A stretch of 9,260 nucleotides of DNA, from assembly GCA_023443485.1 (NCBI GenBank), contig JAEZUH010000050.1, positions 1-9,260 of the forward strand, given 5' to 3'. Below the pieces are notes generated by a model. That model was not told the origin of the DNA, ran no database searches, and saw only the letters and a list, made by a program, of their open reading frames with translations. The position numbers and the translations under genes are program-made. Shown here in pieces: positions 6,315 to 9,260 of the stretch; positions within the stretch are counted from its first letter, which is position 1, and every line of letters starts with the position of its first letter. Source of the stretch: Bacillota bacterium (GTDB taxonomy: Bacteria > Bacillota_I > Bacilli_A > RFN20 > CAG-826).

Positions 6315-7198
6315 TGCCGCTTAAAATTGGTTCAATTATTGATGAAAGATATCGCGTTACAGCGAGAATCGGCCATGGAGGTATGGCGGAGGTTTATGAA
6401 GCCACCGACTTTATTACCAAGAAACGTATCGCCATCAAGTTGATTCGAGAAGATGTGATGAAAAATCCCATCAATCTACGACGCTTTCAAAATGAAGCGA
6501 CAATCGCGGCTTCTTTAAATCATCCCAATATCGTCAAGGTTTATAATCACGGAACATATGAAGGCATCCCTTACATCGTCAATGAGTATGTCGCGGGACA
6601 AACGTTAAAGGATGTCCTCGACTTTCGTTCTGCATTACCACCCCAAGAAGCCATTAGCATTATGATTCAATTAACTTCCGCCCTCCAATATGCTCATGAG
6701 CATAATATTGTCCATCGGGATGTGAAGCCACAAAACATTTTTTATCTCCCTGATGGAACGATTAAACTTGGTGATTTTGGTATCTCGGAAACGATTAGTA
6801 TAAATTCGAAAAATGAAAAGCCTAAAGAAATCATCGGGTCGGTTCATTATCTAGCTCCAGAAATTTCTCGCGGATATCCCGCTTCTCCCCAATCTGATAT
6901 ATATGCGGCTGGGGTCACTCTTTTTGAATTGATGACTGGTCGGGTTCCTTTTAACGACTCTGACCCTGTCAAAGTTGTAGTAGCTCACATTCGTGAAAAA
7001 GTTCCCTCTCCTAAAAAATACATCCCTCATTGTTCAAAAGAAGTGGAAAAGGTTATCGCTAAAGCGACAGCAAGAAGTTTTAAAGAACGCTATCACACCG
7101 CTCAAGATTTCCATGATGATCTAGTTATCTTGACACAAAATTCTGAATTATTGAAAGAAAAAAAGAGCTTCTTTGCTCGTATATTTGGTTTTAAATAA
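6314..7198 (+). CDS. prkC: PrkC/PknB-type Ser/Thr kinase, catalytic domain only (no TM or PASTA)
   Basis: Hanks-type kinase, partner of the adjacent PP2C. Motifs are complete: glycine loop I-G-H-G-G-M-A-E-V-Y (19-28), Lys42 in A-I-K, Glu61 of helix C, H-R-D-V-K-P-Q-N (134-141, catalytic Asp136), D-F-G (154-156), G-S-V-H-Y-L-A-P-E (175-183), D-I-Y-A-A-G (195-200) and a late Arg in the C-lobe (R-Y-H-T-A near 259-263). Firmicute PrkC proteins are about 650 residues with a membrane helix and extracellular PASTA repeats; this one stops at 294 shortly after the kinase fold, with a short tail K-K-S-F-F-A-R-I-F-G-F-K that could form an amphipathic helix. The activation loop (157-174) lacks the paired threonines phosphorylated in PknB/PrkC and has E and P at those positions. 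GGGAGG lies ten bases before the ATG, which shares one base with the phosphatase stop. Confidence 0.94.
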   Translation: MPLKIGSIIDERYRVTARIGHGGMAEVYEATDFITKKRIAIKLIREDVMKNPINLRRFQNEATIAASLNHPNIVKVYNHGTYEGIPYIVNEYVAGQTLKDVLDFRSALPPQEAISIMIQLTSALQYAHEHNIVHRDVKPQNIFYLPDGTIKLGDFGISETISINSKNEKPKEIIGSVHYLAPEISRGYPASPQSDIYAAGVTLFELMTGRVPFNDSDPVKVVVAHIREKVPSPKKYIPHCSKEVEKVIAKATARSFKERYHTAQDFHDDLVILTQNSELLKEKKSFFARIFGFK

Positions 7199-8064
7199 TG
7201 GAAGGTAAAATATTAGCCTTAAGTTGTGGAATATATTCGGTTCTATGCGAAGGAGTGATTTATCGTGCTCCGGCTCGTGGAATTTTCCGACATGGTGGAA
7301 CCAAACCGATGGTGGGAGATAACGTTGATATTGATTTAGTTGATATGGTTATCAATTATGTTTTTCCTCGTGTCAGCCAATTAAAAAGACCTTCTGTGGC
7401 TAATATCGATCAGATGCTCATTGTATCTTCCCTTGTTGAACCAGCCTTTTCCTATTTGTTAGTGTTTAAATACTTGACCTACGCCAATATGAACGGAATT
7501 AGTGCCAAGGTGATTATCACTAAGTCAGATAAAAGTGTTGACCCTCAACTGATTAATGAAATTAAAGATGTTCTCTCGAGAATTAATGTCGATGTTTATT
7601 TTGTCAGTAACAAAGAAGGCACCGGTTTAGATGAAGTGAGACATTTATTCACCAATCATATCACCTGTCTAATTGGGCAAACCGGAGTGGGAAAGTCATC
7701 ATTAATTAATGCAATTGATCCTCATTTCGAAAGAGCGGTGGGTGATTATTCTCGAGCTTTAGGAAGAGGAAAACATAAGACTAAAGAAGTAATTTTGCTC
7801 CCTTATGAAGGGGGCTATATCGCTGATACTCCCGGATTTTCTTCTTTAGACTTGGATCTCTATAAAGAAGAACTAGCCCAATATTTCCCCGGTTTTACCG
7901 ATTTATATCTAAAATGCTATTTTTCTAATTGTCTGCACATCTCTGAAGAGCGTTGCACAGTTAAAAAAGCTCTAGAAGATGGTATAATTTCTCAAATAGC
8001 ATATGATTGCTATTTAACTTTATCTAAAGATGCGATTTTTCAAATACGGAGGTACGAAAAATGA
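7198..8064 (+). CDS. rsgA: Ribosome small subunit-dependent GTPase RsgA
   Basis: RsgA (YjeQ, CpgA in Bacillus) is a circularly permuted GTPase that checks late 30S subunit maturation. The 288-residue protein has the three-part layout. An OB-fold covers residues 1-65 (R-A-P-A-R-G-I-F-R, P-M-V-G-D-N-V). The permuted GTPase has the G4-type motif T-K-S-D (108-111), then P-loop G-Q-T-G-V-G-K-S-S (160-168), the switch G-R-G-K-H-K-T-K (189-196) and D-T-P-G-F-S (210-215). The C-terminal zinc finger has Cys240, Cys245, His247 and Cys253, then the helical tail. The start M-E-G-K-I fits the family, but no Shine-Dalgarno is visible; the ATG shares a base with the kinase stop TAA, so initiation probably depends on translational coupling. 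In Bacillus CpgA is a reported PrkC substrate, which fits this neighbourhood. It ends in TGA inside an ATGA overlap with rpe. Confidence 0.96.
   Translation: MEGKILALSCGIYSVLCEGVIYRAPARGIFRHGGTKPMVGDNVDIDLVDMVINYVFPRVSQLKRPSVANIDQMLIVSSLVEPAFSYLLVFKYLTYANMNGISAKVIITKSDKSVDPQLINEIKDVLSRINVDVYFVSNKEGTGLDEVRHLFTNHITCLIGQTGVGKSSLINAIDPHFERAVGDYSRALGRGKHKTKEVILLPYEGGYIADTPGFSSLDLDLYKEELAQYFPGFTDLYLKCYFSNCLHISEERCTVKKALEDGIISQIAYDCYLTLSKDAIFQIRRYEK
8048..8053 (+). promoter_or_regulatory. Strong Shine-Dalgarno of rpe
   Basis: GGAGGT lies seven bases before the rpe ATG at 8061, inside the rsgA coding sequence. It is the best match to the anti-Shine-Dalgarno in the window, so rpe probably gains ribosomes independently of rsgA although the two genes overlap. 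Confidence 0.85.
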
Positions 8065-8720
8065 AAACTGCTCTCGTTGCACCCTCTATTTTATCCGCTA
8101 ATTTCACCCATCTTGGAGATGATATAAAGCGTATTCAAGAAGCCGGCGCAGACTGGCTTCATTTCGATGTCATGGATGGGCATTTTGTCCCCAACATATC
8201 CTTTGGTTTACCAGTCTTGCAAGGAATTGCTAAGACTCACAACATGGTCAATGATGTTCATATCATGATCGATAATCCTCGTGAGTATGCACAAAGATTT
8301 GTTGAAGCAGGTGCTGACTATTTAACCTTCCACTATGAAGCTTGTGGAAGTGATTCAGAGGTTTTTGAAGTCATTGATTTAATTCACAAATACGGAGCTA
8401 AAGCCGGACTTTCGATTAAGCCAAAAACCCCAATTGAAAAAGTATTTCCCTTTTTATATAGTCTTGACCTCGTCCTTATTATGAGTGTCGAACCAGGTTT
8501 TGGTGGGCAAAGTTTTATTCGTGATTCATTAGGCAAAATTCTAAGACTTAGAAATTACATCGATGAAAACGAAATCAAGACTTTAATCGAAGTCGATGGT
8601 GGCATCAACGAACAAACTGCTCGTGAATGCAAACAAATGGGAGTTGATGTCTTTGTGGCGGGATCTTATGTTTTTAACGCCGAAGATGTTAAAGCCGCAA
8701 TTAGGAGTTTAAAAATCTAA
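8061..8720 (+). CDS. rpe: Ribulose-phosphate 3-epimerase
   Basis: Rpe interconverts ribulose-5-phosphate and xylulose-5-phosphate in the non-oxidative pentose phosphate pathway. The 219-residue TIM barrel has the family signatures in order: A-P-S-I-L-S-A-N-F (7-15), H-F-D-V-M-D-G-H-F-V-P-N (34-45) with metal ligands His34 and Asp36 (the latter also an acid/base residue), V-H-I-M-I (66-70, His67 as ligand), M-S-V-E-P-G-F-G-G-Q-S-F (141-152), E-V-D-G-G-I (177-182, Asp179 as ligand and second acid/base) and the phosphate-binding V-A-G-S-Y-V-F (199-205). All catalytic residues are present and the length is normal. It overlaps rsgA by four bases (ATGA) and has a strong GGAGGT seven bases upstream. 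Its TAA shares one base with the ATG of the next gene. The rsgA-rpe order is conserved in Firmicutes. Confidence 0.97.
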   Translation: MKTALVAPSILSANFTHLGDDIKRIQEAGADWLHFDVMDGHFVPNISFGLPVLQGIAKTHNMVNDVHIMIDNPREYAQRFVEAGADYLTFHYEACGSDSEVFEVIDLIHKYGAKAGLSIKPKTPIEKVFPFLYSLDLVLIMSVEPGFGGQSFIRDSLGKILRLRNYIDENEIKTLIEVDGGINEQTARECKQMGVDVFVAGSYVFNAEDVKAAIRSLKI

Positions 8721-9260
8721 TGCGTTTTACTTTACCAGCACTAATTTTATCTTTTCTCTTTGGTGCCTTATTTTTAGTCACCTCGTTTATTTCATATAAA
8801 AACAAATATAAAGTGGCCTATAACATCCGAAACATGTTTCCATATGAGTTGAATTACAAGAGCCGTTTTGCTGATAATTTTTACGGTAATGCCACGCTTA
8901 TTTTAGCTACTATATCATTCATTTTTTTCTTTTCTACGTTTGATTTAAAATTCACCAATGGTTTTTTCATCATGATAATGATATCCGGAATATTAGCTTC
9001 TCTTTTATTTTTAGCCTTAGTTTTTATTCCCCTAGAATACATGAGATTACACAGCATTGTGTTTATTCTTTTTCTCATATCCTCATTCTTACTTGCAACT
9101 TCTATTAGCATTGGCTCTTTTATCTACAATCAACAAATTGGTGAAACTTCCCCAATTCCATTCGCTATTTTCCTTTTGGGTTTTGTTCTCACTTTATTAA
9201 TTCTAGTGCTTCTGTTAAATCCAAAACTCAATTTAAACATTCGCATGAAAGAAACCATCG
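8720..9260 (+). CDS. Unrecognised multi-pass membrane protein, 3'-truncated by window edge
   Basis: From an ATG sharing a base with the rpe stop, the frame stays open to the window end (180 codons plus one base). AGGAG at 8703-8707 lies twelve bases upstream. The product is very hydrophobic with five predicted membrane segments at about residues 4-25, 57-73, 82-103, 111-134 and 147-167. The first is followed by a basic stretch (K-N-K-Y-K, 27-31), suggesting an outside N-terminus by the positive-inside rule. Between helices 1 and 2 is a 30-residue loop with N-I-R-N-M-F-P-Y-E-L-N-Y (35-46), the most distinctive part seen. A basic stretch begins at the cut. I do not recognise a family. In Bacillus the gene after rpe is thiN (thiamine pyrophosphokinase); this is clearly not it. 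The stop lies beyond the window. Confidence 0.85.
   Translation, partial: MRFTLPALILSFLFGALFLVTSFISYKNKYKVAYNIRNMFPYELNYKSRFADNFYGNATLILATISFIFFFSTFDLKFTNGFFIMIMISGILASLLFLALVFIPLEYMRLHSIVFILFLISSFLLATSISIGSFIYNQQIGETSPIPFAIFLLGFVLTLLILVLLLNPKLNLNIRMKETI

Noticed and set aside
7519..7533. RsgA G4 motif reads T-K-S-D instead of N-K-x-D as a possible defect
   Set aside because: T-K-x-D is common in Firmicute RsgA/CpgA proteins, and all other GTPase and zinc motifs are intact.
8881..9111. Minus-strand ORF of 76 codons, Lys/Met rich
   Set aside because: The + strand frame from 8720 stays open to the window end with five clear membrane segments and overlaps the rpe stop; the lysine-rich product is what reverse-reading of Phe/Leu/Ile codons gives.
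1..9260. Mobile element, CRISPR array, tRNA/rRNA or riboswitch
   Set aside because: No direct-repeat array, terminal inverted repeats, transposase or integrase motifs, or RNA-gene pattern was seen, and gaps between genes are too short to hold one.

Overview
The window looks like a piece of chromosome from an AT-rich, low-GC Gram-positive lineage, probably a Mollicutes-like or Erysipelotrichia-like Firmicute (the Acholeplasma / Izemoplasma / RF39 side). Three things point there. The gene order gmk - priA - (rsmB) - rlmN - PP2C - Ser/Thr kinase - rsgA - rpe is the classic Firmicutes housekeeping cluster. The Ser/Thr kinase has lost the membrane anchor and PASTA domains that bind cell wall in walled Firmicutes. 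Several usual members of the cluster (rpoZ, coaBC, def, fmt) are absent from it. TGA is a stop here (rlmN and rsgA both end in TGA, and no gene needs an internal TGA while tryptophan is TGG), so this is not a code-4 Mycoplasma/Spiroplasma. The exact taxon is an inference.

All genes lie on the + strand and almost no base is non-coding. From left to right: the 3' part of gmk (guanylate kinase, P-loop cut off by the window edge); priA (primosomal helicase); a 48-bp very AT-rich gap with a small AU hairpin and a weak promoter-like signal; a 153-residue DUF1904-like (tautomerase-fold) protein with a strongly acidic tail; an RsmB-family protein; rlmN; a PP2C phosphatase; a PrkC-like kinase; rsgA; rpe; and the start of a five-helix membrane protein that runs off the right edge. 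From the DUF1904-like gene onward every junction is a 1-, 4- or 8-base overlap of stop and start codons, so seven consecutive junctions probably form one translationally coupled operon.

The genes join nucleotide supply (gmk, rpe), restart of replication (priA), rRNA modification and ribosome maturation (rsmB-like, rlmN, rsgA) and a phosphorylation switch (PP2C/kinase) that in Bacillus acts partly on the ribosome GTPase RsgA/CpgA.

The most interesting observation is the RsmB-family gene. It is full length, uninterrupted and in its conserved place, but all its catalytic signatures are gone: both catalytic cysteines, the SAM-binding glycine loop and the motif IV aspartate. It appears to be a retained pseudo-methyltransferase. 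Secondary points are the kinase activation loop, which lacks the usual phospho-threonines, the acidic-tailed DUF1904-like protein sitting where def-fmt normally are, and the unrecognised membrane protein after rpe. I saw no mobile element, CRISPR, tRNA or rRNA.
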